Part shown: positions 1 through 9,464 of the stretch, piece by piece | Position numbering within the stretch: position 1 is the stretch's first letter | Layout of the letters: each line of letters opens with the position of its first letter | Assembly (NCBI RefSeq): GCF_001657475.1 | Contig: NZ_LXEY01000015.1 | Span: 1-64,000, forward strand | Direction of reading: 5' to 3' | DNA length: 64,000 nucleotides | Source: Enteractinococcus helveticum | Lineage (GTDB): Bacteria; Actinomycetota; Actinomycetes; Actinomycetales; Micrococcaceae | Made by a program: the position numbers and the translations under genes | The notes under the pieces: generated by a model | What the model saw: the letters and a program-made list of their open reading frames with translations, nothing else | Told to the model about the DNA's origin: nothing | Database searches by the model: none

Positions 1-2
1 AC

Positions 3-92
3 CAGCTACCCAAAACCCTGCAGCTGCCCGCTGCGGCCTGGATTAACCAACCCGCCCCACCGTCACAGGAGGACACACAACTCGCCGCCTAA
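3..92 (+). CDS. 3' end of a gene entering from the left (partial, uncertain)
   Basis: One frame is open from the window edge and closes with TAA at 90-92, giving about 29 residues rich in Ala, Pro and Gln that end in QLAA. The other two forward frames are also open over much of this short stretch, so this could be chance. No family is recognisable. Confidence 0.2.
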   Translation, partial: QLPKTLQLPAAAWINQPAPPSQEDTQLAA

Positions 93-544
93 ACACACGC
101 TGGTCTCACCCGACTTGAAAATTACCGGTCTGGATGGCGATTCAAAATGATTGATACTCGGTTATAGTTTCGGGCTCAGTTAGGCGTTGGTTTTGGACTC
201 AAACTATGGTGCCGAGAAGTCGTAGTAAAAGCTCACTTCAAAAGACCGGAGACTCTCGGATCGAACCACTCACAGAAGCAATGGCGGCTCAACACTAAAC
301 TAGACGCCCAAACAGGTCAGGAAGCTCAAGGTAGCTACGAGTTCTAAAACAGAATCGAAATCGACGACTTCGAACGAGGCACCATCCAAGGGTGGACTTG
401 CTCAGCGAGCCTCCTGGAGAAAGACAATCGGTTAACGAGGATTCAGATAGGACGTGTCAGGCTGGCGGCGGATACTTAAACTGAGAACGGCCCAAGAGCG
501 CGTCTTGAAATGCTACGTTAGCAACTTTCAATACTGCCAATGAC
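93..544. other. Gene-free stretch
   Basis: About 450 bases with no convincing open frame on either strand and no tRNA-like or riboswitch-like fold seen by eye. It lies next to a decayed surface-protein gene, so it may be degraded coding DNA, but nothing in it can be assigned. Confidence 0.4.
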
Positions 545-675
545 AATGTTGTTGGCGCATTGATAATACTGCGACGCGAAACCCTCCGCGCGGCTAGCGC
601 TGCACCAACAGTAAGTAAACCACCAAGCATCAGCGTGCGCTGCACCCCGGTATCGCCCCAGGTTTCAGGGCGCTA
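545..675 (-). pseudogene. Remnant of an LAxTG-type surface protein C-terminus
   Basis: Read on the minus strand, this encodes GDTGVQRTLMLGGLLTVGAA followed by a VSRRS tail. It closely matches the sorting-signal end of the intact protein at 1467-1808 (ADTGAQRTLLL..., tail VSRRSTSRH). An in-frame TAG stands a few codons before the motif and no signal-peptide N-terminus exists upstream, so this is a 3' relic of a paralogue. The downstream frame runs on past the normal end into unrelated residues. A short expressed membrane peptide starting at GTG is possible but less likely. Confidence 0.5.
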
Positions 676-679
676 AGTT

Positions 680-1306
680 TCAGCACCGAGTAGTGGTCTG
701 CCACAGCGCCTTGAAAAACGCAGCATTTTCATACACAAGGTGTGCGAACCAATCGGTTGCGCTGAGTTCGTCGGAATCAGAATGCACCAGGTTGACTTCA
801 ATATCATCGCCAATACATTGCTCGAAAATGTAATGCGCCCGAAATGCATGCCACCGGCTCGTCACCACAGTTACAGTTTCCCAAGATTCCTGGGCTGCAA
901 TGTCACGCACGGCGAATGCCTCACCAATGGTCGCAACTTCTGACGGGGTAAAACAGATAACACCGTTCCCGCTGTGTTCCTCGCAGTAATCGGTCACGTC
1001 TATTTGTTGTTGCGACTCCCCGGAGCCATTGAGACCCATCTGTCCGTCAAAATGCGAAATGACCAGCGCCTCGGGGTTGTCAGCTTCGACCACTTGTAAC
1101 GCCGTAAATAATCGATGCTCCTGCGGCGCCAGGCTTACTACTGCATCGCTGTGGGCTTCGATCTCACCTTGTACGGGGAACACCACACCCCCTGAGAAAA
1201 ACAGGACCCAAACGGTGAGCAAGGCAAGAGCCGCCCGAATGAAAAGTTTCAGCGGAGTCGGTTTGACTCCAACACGTGTTTTCTTGTCATTCAGGGTAGT
1301 TGTCAT
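680..1306 (-). CDS. DUF218 (YdcF/SanA-like) membrane-anchored protein
   Basis: A 208-residue protein with one N-terminal membrane segment (about residues 24-45) and an extracytoplasmic DUF218 domain. The family motif is visible as an acidic SDAVVSL strand, an ALVIS strand and TVVTSRWHAFRAHYIF, matching the usual T-S-x-x-H-x-x-R-A core. DUF218 proteins are linked to envelope functions such as vancomycin sensitivity and cyclic-enterobacterial-antigen control, but the reaction is generally unknown. A paralogue of similar length lies at 8637-9260, and both stand beside wall-polysaccharide genes. ATG at 1306 is preferred over the GTG one codon earlier. Confidence 0.75.
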   Translation of the reverse strand: MTTTLNDKKTRVGVKPTPLKLFIRAALALLTVWVLFFSGGVVFPVQGEIEAHSDAVVSLAPQEHRLFTALQVVEADNPEALVISHFDGQMGLNGSGESQQQIDVTDYCEEHSGNGVICFTPSEVATIGEAFAVRDIAAQESWETVTVVTSRWHAFRAHYIFEQCIGDDIEVNLVHSDSDELSATDWFAHLVYENAAFFKALWQTTTRC

Positions 1307-1466
1307 CACTGCTCGTTTCGTCTTTGAGCGCGCAAGGAAATCTATGGAAGAGTCATTATCCTGGTTAGCTTTGGAATCGCGCGCCGACGTTAGTGTATTT
1401 CATCCTTGACACATAGACCAAAAAGCTGTAGGACAAACGCTACAGCTATGGAATATGACGACGGCG

Positions 1467-1808
1467 CTAGTGCCGCGATGTACTGCGCCGCGACACCCAC
1501 CATGCGGTGAGTCCTGCACCAACACTGAGTAAACCGCCAATCGTGAGCAATAGCGTGCGCTGAGCGCCGGTGTCGGCGAGCTGTGCATCATGTGCGGAGC
1601 CGTCGAAGGTTTCAGCATCTTCCGTAGGAGCATCACCCTCGGATTGTGGCATAAGTGTAACGACTGGTGCGTGAACAGTCGGGGCCGCTGCGAGCGCAAC
1701 CGGAACTGGCCCGGCCACCAAGAGTCCTACAGACAGCAAGAGCATGGCAAGAAATCTCAATGGTCGCCACGTAGTAGGGTGCCGATCGAGGAAACGCTGA
1801 ACCCTCAT
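1467..1808 (-). CDS. Small LAxTG-anchored surface protein
   Basis: A 113-residue protein with an N-terminal signal peptide (basic start, hydrophobic residues about 19-40, AlaAla cleavage region), a short acidic Thr/Glu/Asp-rich middle and a C-terminal sorting signal: LADTG at residues 77-81, a hydrophobic segment, then RRSTSRH. LAxTG is the motif preferred by class E sortases of high-GC Gram-positives, so the protein is probably fixed to peptidoglycan. No sortase gene is in the window. The mature part is only about 40 residues. An AAAGAG ribosome site precedes the ATG. Confidence 0.7.
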   Translation of the reverse strand: MRVQRFLDRHPTTWRPLRFLAMLLLSVGLLVAGPVPVALAAAPTVHAPVVTLMPQSEGDAPTEDAETFDGSAHDAQLADTGAQRTLLLTIGGLLSVGAGLTAWWVSRRSTSRH

Positions 1809-1926
1809 GATCTACTCTTTCGTAGAAGAAACGACATGGACTTCCAAGGCACAGAAACCCAACACCTAATAATCCAAACAGGTCCAGGCAACGCACCAGC
1901 CACGCTAGGAAAAATACTCGCGTATA

Positions 1927-1936
1927 TTCACGTGAA
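1927..1936. promoter_or_regulatory. Palindrome TTCACGTGAA between divergent surface-protein genes
   Basis: A perfect 10-bp palindrome, followed at once by ATCACGTAAAGTG, in the ~200-bp space between the LAxTG gene (minus) and the repeat-protein gene (plus). It is placed as expected for a shared operator. The regulator is unknown. Confidence 0.3.
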
Positions 1937-2013
1937 CATCACGTAAAGTGCGCAATTCAGTTCACAAATGTGCTGTTTCAAAAGGGCGTCAGCCACCGGG
2001 ATATGATCCTGGA

Positions 2014-3987
2014 ATGAAGCTCACACCTTTGAAATTCCGGCGGGCTTTCGCCGGTGTCGCACTGATCGGTGCGATCACTGTTTCCGGTTTTGTACCGGCC
2101 AATGCTGCCGAACTGGCAGTTCCTGAAACCACCAGCTCGGTTACTACCGAAACACCAGCGGTTGGCACCGTTGAAACCCTCACCGCAGCGATCACAGGAA
2201 CCCCACAAGTCGGGGCTACCCTCACTGCTGATACCAATGCTGAAGACGGATCAACCTTTGAATGGCTGCGCGACGGTGTCGCCATCCCAGCAGCCATTGC
2301 CTCAGTGTATGTACCTACCAACGACGACATCTGCTCAACACTTGCAGTGCGTGTCAGCCCACCAGCAGGCTCGGGACAAGAACCGGTCACCTCTGCATCC
2401 ACTGAGCCCATCAGTTTCCCTGCCTCAGCTGTACAGCAGCCCACCGTGTCAGGTTCCAACGTTGTTGGCAAAGCACTGAGCGCGCAGAGCACCGGCTGGC
2501 CAACCGGCACTACGGTGTCGTATCAGTGGCTGCTCAATGGCACTCCGATCAGCGGTGCGACGTCATCGCGCTACACTCTGCAGGCAGCAGATCAAGGTAA
2601 ACGCGTGACCGTTCAGGTCACCGGTGAGATCACTAACTGCTTCAGCCACCAGGTCACCAGCTCAGCAACGGCGGTCAGCAATGTACTCGGCGCTCCCCTG
2701 GCTGCGACCACCCCCGTCATCAAGGGCACGCCGAAAGTCGGCAACACCCTGACCGCTCAAACGGGTGCCTGGACCAAGGGGACCAAGCTGACCTACCAAT
2801 GGCTGCGCAACGGCAAGGCCATCTCAAAAGCCACCGGTGCAACCTATAAGCCAGTCGCCGCTGACGTCGGCAAAAACATCTCGGTCAAAGTCACCGGTTC
2901 CAAAGCCGGCCACGAGACCATCTCCAAGGCCTCGAAAGCACTGAGCAAAACCGTTGCTGGCACGCTGAGATCCTCGACCCCAAAAATCTCGGGCACCGCC
3001 AAGGTCGGCAAGACCCTCAAGATCACCCACGGCTCCTGGACTTCGGGCACCTCGTTTAGCTACCAGTGGCTACGCAACGGCAAGGCCATCTCCAAGGCCA
3101 CCAAGAAAACCTATACACCGGTCGCTGCAGACGTCGGCAAACGCATCTCGGTCAAGGTCACCGGTAAGAAATCGGGTTATAAGTCCGTAGCAAAGACCTC
3201 TGCGAAGAAGGCTAAGACCGCCGTTGGTACCCTGAGCGCTCCCCGACCGAAAGTCTCAGGCACACCGAAGGTCGGCCACACCGTCACCGCCCAGACCGGC
3301 ACCTGGACCAAGGGTACCAAGCTGACTTACCAGTGGTTACGCAATGGTAAGGCCATCTCAAAAGCCACAAAGAAGACCTACAAGCCTGTTGCCGCAGACG
3401 TCGGAAAACAACTCTCGGTCAAGGTCACCGGCAAGAAGTCCGGGTATAAGTCCGTTTCCAAAACTTCGCCAAAACGAGCCAAGACCACCCGCGGCACCTT
3501 GACCGGGGCTCGCCCGAAGGTCACCGGAACCACCACCGTCGGCAAAACGCTGAAAGTCACCCGAGGCAAATGGACCTCCGGAACCACATTTAGCTACCAA
3601 TGGTTGCGCAACGGCAAAGCCATCAGCGGCGCCAAGAAGTCGCAGTACAAATTGACCTCTGCAGATCGGGGCAAGAAGATCTCGGTTCGAGTCACCGGCA
3701 AGCGAAGTGGGTACTCCACGCTGAACAGAACGTCAGCCCAGGTTGGTCCTATTAAAGGGACGACGTCGTCCTCGAACTCCAAAACGTCAAGCAGCTCGAA
3801 TAAGGTCAAAGCCACCGGTAAGAGTTGTCCAGCTAGCCATCCGATAAAGGGTAACCGTCCAACCGATGGTACCGATTGGAAGTATCACGTACGTGGTGGA
3901 GCTTTCTACAACGTCACCGTCCCAGAAGAATGCTTCAAGACCACCACCGCAGCTCGTGCTGCGGGGTACCGTGCATCTAAGCGGTAA
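2014..3987 (+). CDS. Secreted Ig-like tandem-repeat protein with C-terminal sunset domain
   Basis: A 657-residue secreted protein. The start at 2014 is chosen because it opens directly into a signal peptide (MKLTPLKFRR, hydrophobic core, ANA-A cleavage region); the frame is open 22 codons further upstream without such features. After a Thr/Val-rich linker come about seven copies of an ~80-residue Ig-like repeat built around the pattern G-x-x-x-VGKTL, YQWLRNGKAISxATxxxY and SVKVTGxKSGY. The last four are nearly identical. A Ser-rich linker leads to a C-terminal module with CPASHPIKGN and AARAAGYRASKR, typical of the actinobacterial sunset domain. Probably a cell-surface adhesin or wall-associated protein; no catalytic motif is seen. 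Confidence 0.8.
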   Translation: MKLTPLKFRRAFAGVALIGAITVSGFVPANAAELAVPETTSSVTTETPAVGTVETLTAAITGTPQVGATLTADTNAEDGSTFEWLRDGVAIPAAIASVYVPTNDDICSTLAVRVSPPAGSGQEPVTSASTEPISFPASAVQQPTVSGSNVVGKALSAQSTGWPTGTTVSYQWLLNGTPISGATSSRYTLQAADQGKRVTVQVTGEITNCFSHQVTSSATAVSNVLGAPLAATTPVIKGTPKVGNTLTAQTGAWTKGTKLTYQWLRNGKAISKATGATYKPVAADVGKNISVKVTGSKAGHETISKASKALSKTVAGTLRSSTPKISGTAKVGKTLKITHGSWTSGTSFSYQWLRNGKAISKATKKTYTPVAADVGKRISVKVTGKKSGYKSVAKTSAKKAKTAVGTLSAPRPKVSGTPKVGHTVTAQTGTWTKGTKLTYQWLRNGKAISKATKKTYKPVAADVGKQLSVKVTGKKSGYKSVSKTSPKRAKTTRGTLTGARPKVTGTTTVGKTLKVTRGKWTSGTTFSYQWLRNGKAISGAKKSQYKLTSADRGKKISVRVTGKRSGYSTLNRTSAQVGPIKGTTSSSNSKTSSSSNKVKATGKSCPASHPIKGNRPTDGTDWKYHVRGGAFYNVTVPEECFKTTTAARAAGYRASKR

Positions 3988-4015
3988 CCCCCTACCTCGC
4001 GTATAAACCGCAGCT

Positions 4016-4066
4016 GGCCTCTGAACGATTTCAACAAGATTCACTTTGGAAAATCGCTCAGAGGCC
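4016..4066 (+). terminator. Hairpin terminator after the repeat protein
   Basis: Arms GGCCTCTGAACGATTT and AAATCGCTCAGAGGCC pair with one mismatch around a 19-base loop, about 30 bases after the repeat-protein stop. There is no clear T-run on the plus strand. Confidence 0.55.
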
Positions 4067-4165
4067 AAGCGATTTAACAAAACCATGACTACGCTCGGCA
4101 AGGTCCAAGAAGTTTCGGGGTAAATGATTCCCGCTAACCTATATTGAATATCGGGGTCAGCAAGA

Positions 4166-4447
4166 GTGCACGCTGTCTTGGACGAACGTGCTGCGGAGTT
4201 CGTGTTCCTCCACCATCAGAACGAATTCGACAAGAGTACCCTGTCTCTCTTAGCTAACGAGGACGAACGCTTCCGTGGAGCTATTGAAAATACTCATCCT
4301 GCAAAAGGCCCAAGCGTTGAGGATCTCTGTGGCGAAACCCAAGATCTAGAACCTATTGGTGAGAAAGCTACCCTCAACGAGTATTTCAAGGAATTGTGGC
4401 AACGACGCCACGTCATTAGCCGTAGTAGAAAATTTGATCATGGGTGA
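4166..4447 (+). pseudogene. N-terminal remnant of a TagG-like polysaccharide ABC exporter permease
   Basis: A 93-codon frame from GTG. Residues 60-90 (LEPIGEKATLNEYFKELWQR then RHVISRSRKF) resemble the cytoplasmic N-terminus of actinobacterial teichoic-acid/polysaccharide export permeases, where a YxxxLWxRRHFI motif precedes the first membrane helix. The frame stops right after this motif, so none of the membrane domain (normally about 200 more residues) remains. The first 50 residues are unassigned. An LCP ligase gene follows, which fits a former wall-glycopolymer locus. The family call rests on a short motif. Confidence 0.45.
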
Positions 4448-4559
4448 CATTTTGGAAACTGATGGCGTCAGTTATGCTTCTTTTACTTCCGATGTCCGCA
4501 CTCACTGGGTCTAATACTAAGTGCTAGCACGTGGCGTATATGCGTATATAGTCAGTTTT

Positions 4560-5585
4560 ATGACTGATAACACCCCTAGGTTCCCAGAAATGGAAGACGA
4601 GTCCTCTTCCAAGAAGAGCAAAAAGGTTTCGTTGTGGGTTCTGGGGTCGTTTCTCGTCGCATTACTCATCGCCGCCGGTCTTGCATGGGGATGGCTGTCC
4701 AAGTTTCAAGATTTTGAGACCATCGGTGAAGCATTTCCAGAAGAAGAACTTCGCCCGGCGATAACAGAACCAGCTGAAGGACACGACGATCCTGCAGTAA
4801 ACATTCTGTTGCTAGGTTCCGATTCGCGTGCTGATACATCGAAACCAATTCTTGATGACCTTGGCAGCCGCGCAGACTCAATTATGGTTGCCCATATTCC
4901 TTCGGATCGCAGCGGCGTTCAGATCATGTCGATCATGCGAGACTCCTGGGTTGATATCCCTGGGCATGGACAGTCCAAGATTAACGCTGCGTTGGCCTAT
5001 GGCGGAGTGCCACTTATGGTTCAAACGGTTGAAGGCCTGCTCGACCAGCGGATCGACCATATTGCCGTCATCGATTTCAATGGCTTCAAGAACCTTACTG
5101 ACGCTGTTGGCGGAGTCGAAGTCAACAATCCGCGCGCTTTTTCCGTGGACGGCATGTCATTTGCTGAAGGTCCAATTACGCTCGATGGCGACGAGGCTCT
5201 GATATTTGTTCGGGAACGCTATGCCTTCTCAGATGGTGATTACTCTCGTGCAGCCAATCAGCAGTTGTTCATGCGCTCATTCGCACAAGAAGTACTGACC
5301 CGTGATACTTTGACAAATCCCGCAAAGATGAATGAACTTGTGGAGACCACTACGCCGTATGTAGCATTCGACGGTGACTTCGGAATCAGCCAGATGCTTG
5401 GTCTAGGTACCTCAATGTCGTCTGTACGTTCGGATGATATCACGAGCTTCACCCTGCCAACCACTGGGACAGGTCGTGAATCCGGTGGCCAGTCCGTTGT
5501 CTATGTTGACTGGGATGAGCTGGAAGAAGTCCGCGAGCGCTTCAATAATGATGACCTAGCGGATTATCAACCAGAGCCCTACTAA
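4560..5585 (+). CDS. LytR-CpsA-Psr (LCP) family glycopolymer ligase
   Basis: A 341-residue membrane protein. LCP enzymes transfer lipid-linked anionic polysaccharide to peptidoglycan on the outer face of the membrane. There is a charged cytoplasmic N-terminus, a membrane segment at about residues 23-45, then the LCP domain: NILLLGSDSRAD near 81, RADSIMVAHI, MSIMRDSWVDIPGHGQSKIN and FVRERYAFSDGDYSRAANQQ, which contain the conserved Asp and Arg residues binding pyrophosphate and metal. The length is normal. The start at 4560 (MTDNTPRF) is preferred over one 13 codons upstream because it gives the usual short cytoplasmic tail. The neighbours are envelope genes. Confidence 0.85.
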   Translation: MTDNTPRFPEMEDESSSKKSKKVSLWVLGSFLVALLIAAGLAWGWLSKFQDFETIGEAFPEEELRPAITEPAEGHDDPAVNILLLGSDSRADTSKPILDDLGSRADSIMVAHIPSDRSGVQIMSIMRDSWVDIPGHGQSKINAALAYGGVPLMVQTVEGLLDQRIDHIAVIDFNGFKNLTDAVGGVEVNNPRAFSVDGMSFAEGPITLDGDEALIFVRERYAFSDGDYSRAANQQLFMRSFAQEVLTRDTLTNPAKMNELVETTTPYVAFDGDFGISQMLGLGTSMSSVRSDDITSFTLPTTGTGRESGGQSVVYVDWDELEEVRERFNNDDLADYQPEPY

Positions 5586-5639
5586 GCACACTCCATTGAC
5601 TGCCTTCTGACAGGCATGTCATATTCTCACGAGTTCCGA

Positions 5640-7226
5640 CTATTTGAGTCGGCCTTTGACTCGTCGGACTCCAGCCATGGGTGTGGTTTGCTCAGTGTAG
5701 TAGTCCAGCCAGTACCCGTCTTCCGTTGGCAAGATCGTGTGTGGCCCGTAGGCACCTTGGATTGTAAAGGGGCTCATGCGTGTTTCAGCGAACTCGGTGG
5801 GGGTCAGTTTTTCTATTCGACTGATGGTCACGCCTCGACCGTAACTCACGGATCCGTCTTGCCCCGTCCGATATAAATTGCCATGTGCTCGGATGAGGGG
5901 CCCTGCCATGCGTGCCGAGCGGGGATCTAGGCACACCGGTGTTTGTGGATGGAGCGCCCATGGCCCAAACGGGCTGTCGCTAACCCAAAGCTCAAGCCGC
6001 TCCCCCACGGTTTCTGGTCGTCCACCGAACAGATACCAATGCCCTTCATGTTCGATCAGCGTGGGGTCGATAACGCGCTCGGTTTCAAGACCAAGCAGCT
6101 GATGTGTCGCTTTGGAGGTGAGCTGTTCTTCATCCAGTTCGAAAAACGTGGGAGGGCCGACGTCTCCCATTTCAGGAAAGAGATATGTCACGCCTTCGTA
6201 TTCGAGAATCTGAGGATAGGAAAGGTGTCCCCCGTCGACAGGTAAATCGACACGTTGACCCTGCCCATCGGCATAGGCGAAAATCTCACCTTTTCCGGTG
6301 CTGCCGTGCATGACTTCTACATACAGACGGCCATTGTGATACGCGCAGGGATCCGCTGCGAAGGTGTAGCCTTCCGGAAGAGTAATGGGCTGCATATCGT
6401 CGAAATGAGGTTGTACCGGATTATCTGGGTCGAATGGTTGCGGCACATATGCTACGTTCCAACGTTTTTCACGAAATGCTCCATAAAGTCCGCGTCCGAC
6501 CAGTGCTGTGGCCATCTTGCCCAGTGTTTTGAGCACCTGGCCGTTGGTCGGTAGTCGGTGTTTCAATTCTGGCGCTGTGTATGAATTGGTGCGCTGGTTC
6601 TCTAGAGTATGCATGGCCTTGGCAAGCAACGGAATACTCGCCTCATACGCATTGCTCAGGGTTGCACGGTATGAGGTTGGCACAACGCGAGAGGATCCTT
6701 CGGCCAGGATGCGTCCACCCTCGTGTGTGTCGCCCAGTTGATGCACAGCAATATTCATGGTTGCTTCGCCGGCTGTGAGTTCATGGAAGCCGTGTGGCCG
6801 CCCGCGATGCCCTTCAGGATTGGCGTCGTGATAAGCGACAACCCCGTGGGGTACGGGAAGGTGCTCAGGATCTTTGAGTAGGTTCATCCCAAATTTTAGG
6901 ACAACGTCGTGACCTTCCAGCTGCTCGGCGAGACTGTCGGGGATGCGCTGCCAAGACTCTTCCCATTCGGAGGGGAAATACAGGACCTCGACGTCATTGC
7001 GTAATAGCGGCGTGACATCGCGTTCCCGAAGCATCGACATTCGCGAGCGACTCGCAAATGTGAGGGCATGGTATGCCGCATGTTGCGCTTTGCGTGGCGG
7101 CTCTTGGTCGTTAGTGCAGTGCAGAACTGTTGTAATGTCTAGACCTTGGTTGATGGCAAGCTCGAGGGCTTCGTATTCCCAGGCCTTGAGTGTCCTATCG
7201 GATCCCAATAAAAGGGCAGCACGCAC
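5640..7226 (-). CDS. Formyltransferase-like / five-bladed propeller two-domain protein
   Basis: A 528-residue cytosolic protein without signal or membrane segment. Residues 1 to about 220 resemble methionyl-tRNA/sugar formyltransferases: LKFGMNLL followed by GVVAYHDANPEGHRGRPHGF in the place of the catalytic N-H-D region, then an EGGRIL strand. Residues 270-528 resemble the beta-propeller domain found with glucosamine inositolphosphorylceramide transferase 1 (repeated WYLFGG / LWVSDSPFGPW / Y-GRGVTISRIEKLTP). Such fusions occur in polysaccharide clusters, and a role in acylating or transferring an amino sugar of an envelope glycan is inferred from that and from the LCP neighbour. The exact reaction is unknown. 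Confidence 0.6.
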   Translation of the reverse strand: MRAALLLGSDRTLKAWEYEALELAINQGLDITTVLHCTNDQEPPRKAQHAAYHALTFASRSRMSMLRERDVTPLLRNDVEVLYFPSEWEESWQRIPDSLAEQLEGHDVVLKFGMNLLKDPEHLPVPHGVVAYHDANPEGHRGRPHGFHELTAGEATMNIAVHQLGDTHEGGRILAEGSSRVVPTSYRATLSNAYEASIPLLAKAMHTLENQRTNSYTAPELKHRLPTNGQVLKTLGKMATALVGRGLYGAFREKRWNVAYVPQPFDPDNPVQPHFDDMQPITLPEGYTFAADPCAYHNGRLYVEVMHGSTGKGEIFAYADGQGQRVDLPVDGGHLSYPQILEYEGVTYLFPEMGDVGPPTFFELDEEQLTSKATHQLLGLETERVIDPTLIEHEGHWYLFGGRPETVGERLELWVSDSPFGPWALHPQTPVCLDPRSARMAGPLIRAHGNLYRTGQDGSVSYGRGVTISRIEKLTPTEFAETRMSPFTIQGAYGPHTILPTEDGYWLDYYTEQTTPMAGVRRVKGRLK

Positions 7227-7366
7227 GTGTTCCTCCGCAAGGTGTATGACTCGGTGAGATGGGTGTCACAATACACGATTTAGGGTCAGCTGCCGAGAGG
7301 TTATTGACTATCATTGGCTGGCCCATCAAGCTGAGCTGTAGCTTGTCAGTGAAGGAGTTCGACCCG

Positions 7367-8632
7367 ATGTCAATCCAACGTCAGTTTCCAAAACTCGGTG
7401 AATTGCGAGAACTATTGCAGTTCAAGAAACCTGAACTCAACGCCACCAAACGTCGGTTGACACAGGCACTAACCGTTGAAGATCTGCGTCTGATTGCCAA
7501 GCGGCGGACACCGAAGGCTGCGTTTGATTACACTGATGGCTCGGCAGAAGGCGAGATTTCGTATCGTCGCGCCCGGCAGGCGTTCGAGGATATTGAATTT
7601 CACCCAGAAATCTTGAGACCTGCTCCTGAGATTGATACCTCGGTTGAGATTCTGGGTGGCCCCAGTGCGTTACCGTTCGGGTTGGCACCGACGGGGTTTG
7701 CCCGGATGATGCAGACCGAAGGTGAGATTGCCGGTGCCGGGGCTGCTGGTGCCGCTGGTATCCCGTTTTCGCTTTCGACTCTTGGGACTGTGTCGATCGA
7801 AGAAGTCAAAGCCACCAATCCGCAGGGTCGCAACTGGTTTCAGCTGTATTTGATGAAGGATCGCGATATTTCCTACGGCCTGGTGGAACGCGCTGCTGCA
7901 GCTGGCTTTGACACCCTGTTGTTCACCGTCGATACGCCAATTGCTGGTAACCGCATGCGGGATACACGCAATGGTTTTTCGATTCCGCCACAGCTAACTG
8001 CAAAGACGGTGATCGATGCGCTGCCGCGAACTTCTTGGTGGTTTAATTTTCTGACCACCCAGCGTCTTGAGTTTGCTTCCCTGTCGAATACCGGTGGTAC
8101 CGTATCCGATCTGATTACAGCAGCGTTTGATCCCACGATTTCTGAAGCTGACCTGGCGACAGTTCGTGACATGTGGCCCGGCAAGATTGTTGTCAAAGGC
8201 ATCCAAACGCTGGCGGATGCCCAGCGCATGGTCGATGCAGGGGTTGACGGGATCGTACTGTCGAATCACGGAGGACGACAGCTTGACCGTGCACCCGTTC
8301 CGTTTCATCTGCTGCCCGAAGTAGCGCGCGAAGTCGGCAATCACACAACCATCTTGGTAGACACCGGGGTGATGAATGGCGCGGATGCGGTGGCAGCACA
8401 TGCGCTCGGTGCAGATTTTGCCATGGTCGGCCGCGCGTGGCTCTACGGTCTCATGGCCGGTGGCCGTGTGGGCGTAAATAGGATGATTGCCATTCTGGAG
8501 TCTGAAATTCGTCGGACCATGGGATTACTGGGCGTTAGCAGTGTGGCGGAACTTAGCCCCAAGCATGTCACGCAGCTGACGCGTCTGGCACCTCGAGATG
8601 TTCTTGGCCGCGTGAGCGATTCTCGAGTTTGA
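7367..8632 (+). CDS. FMN-dependent 2-hydroxy-acid oxidase/dehydrogenase (LldD-like)
   Basis: About 421 residues with the full glycolate oxidase / L-lactate dehydrogenase TIM-barrel fold: an [20 protein letters not shown]-terminal helix, [56 protein letters not shown] with the catalytic His and substrate-binding Arg, and [21 protein letters not shown] for FMN phosphate. It oxidises an L-2-hydroxy acid, probably lactate. The start at 7367 has GAAGGAG nine bases upstream; the longer frame from 7259 lacks a site. It runs tail to tail with the next gene, leaving four bases between the stops. Confidence 0.85.
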   Translation: MSIQRQFPKLGELRELLQFKKPELNATKRRLTQALTVEDLRLIAKRRTPKAAFDYTDGSAEGEISYRRARQAFEDIEFHPEILRPAPEIDTSVEILGGPSALPFGLAPTGFARMMQTEGEIAGAGAAGAAGIPFSLSTLGTVSIEEVKATNPQGRNWFQLYLMKDRDISYGLVERAAAAGFDTLLFTVDTPIAGNRMRDTRNGFSIPPQLTAKTVIDALPRTSWWFNFLTTQRLEFASLSNTGGTVSDLITAAFDPTISEADLATVRDMWPGKIVVKGIQTLADAQRMVDAGVDGIVLSNHGGRQLDRAPVPFHLLPEVAREVGNHTTILVDTGVMNGADAVAAHALGADFAMVGRAWLYGLMAGGRVGVNRMIAILESEIRRTMGLLGVSSVAELSPKHVTQLTRLAPRDVLGRVSDSRV

Positions 8633-8636
8633 GGGG

Positions 8637-9260
8637 TCAGCAGCGGAAGGTGCCTTCATATAGCGCTTTGATAAACGCTGCATTTTCGTAGGCGAGATAC
8701 CAGCCCCACTGCTCTGCCGTCATCTCGGAGTCAGGGTAGACGATGTTGACGTCCACGACGTCATCGATGCATTGGCTGAACAGGAACCGGGTTCTAAAAG
8801 TGTGCCACTTGCTGGTTACAACCGTGATTGAGTCCCAGGACTGTTCCGTTGCCAAGTCATTGATAGAAAATGCCTCACCGATCGTAGAGATTTCTACTGG
8901 AGACAGACACACGACGTCGTCGCGTGGTTCAGTCTGGCAGTATTCGACCACAGCTTCAGGGAGCTGCTGCGGTGTATAGCTTCCGAATTGTCCAAGTCCA
9001 GGCTCAACATATGAGATCACCAGGGTATTTGTGCCGGTATTTGCCCATACCTCTTCTGCAAGAGGCAACCGGTAGTGCTGCGGCGAGAGGCTGACCACAG
9101 CGTCATTTGGGGAGTCGAGGTCGCCCTGAGACGGGTACAGCACATTGAGCGTTACGAAGAGCAACCAACCGATGACCAAAGTAGCCGTGATGCCACTGAT
9201 AATTTTGAATTTACGCACGGACCCTCTATTTTCTTTTGTGGAGTCGGATGGTGCTTTCAC
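8637..9260 (-). CDS. DUF218 (YdcF/SanA-like) membrane-anchored protein, second copy
   Basis: A 207-residue protein parallel to the one at 680-1306: N-terminal membrane helix (about residues 20-42), NDAVVSLSPQHYRL, LVISYVEPG, and TVVTSKWHTFRTRFLFSQC. Both keep the paired Cys in VEYC / DDVVC and the C-terminal Y-ENAAF-KALY-T-RC pattern, so they are clear paralogues rather than distant members. The GTG start at 9260 is the only good option. Its role is unknown; the context with a flippase and LCP protein suggests envelope biogenesis. Confidence 0.75.
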   Translation of the reverse strand: MKAPSDSTKENRGSVRKFKIISGITATLVIGWLLFVTLNVLYPSQGDLDSPNDAVVSLSPQHYRLPLAEEVWANTGTNTLVISYVEPGLGQFGSYTPQQLPEAVVEYCQTEPRDDVVCLSPVEISTIGEAFSINDLATEQSWDSITVVTSKWHTFRTRFLFSQCIDDVVDVNIVYPDSEMTAEQWGWYLAYENAAFIKALYEGTFRC

Positions 9261-9464
9261 TATCTATCAGGACCTGGAAACTAGCAGTTGACTACTATCT
9301 TGAACTGACGGCCGTGCCTGTGCAAGAGCTATAGACAAATACTTTGACATAGTTTATGATTTGAGTTTTCTGTAACCCATTCATTTTCGCCGCCCTTGCG
9401 ATAGAATCATGAAGCAACTCACAAATCTAAATGTCTAGGCGAATCACACCTTCTGTCGGCACAC

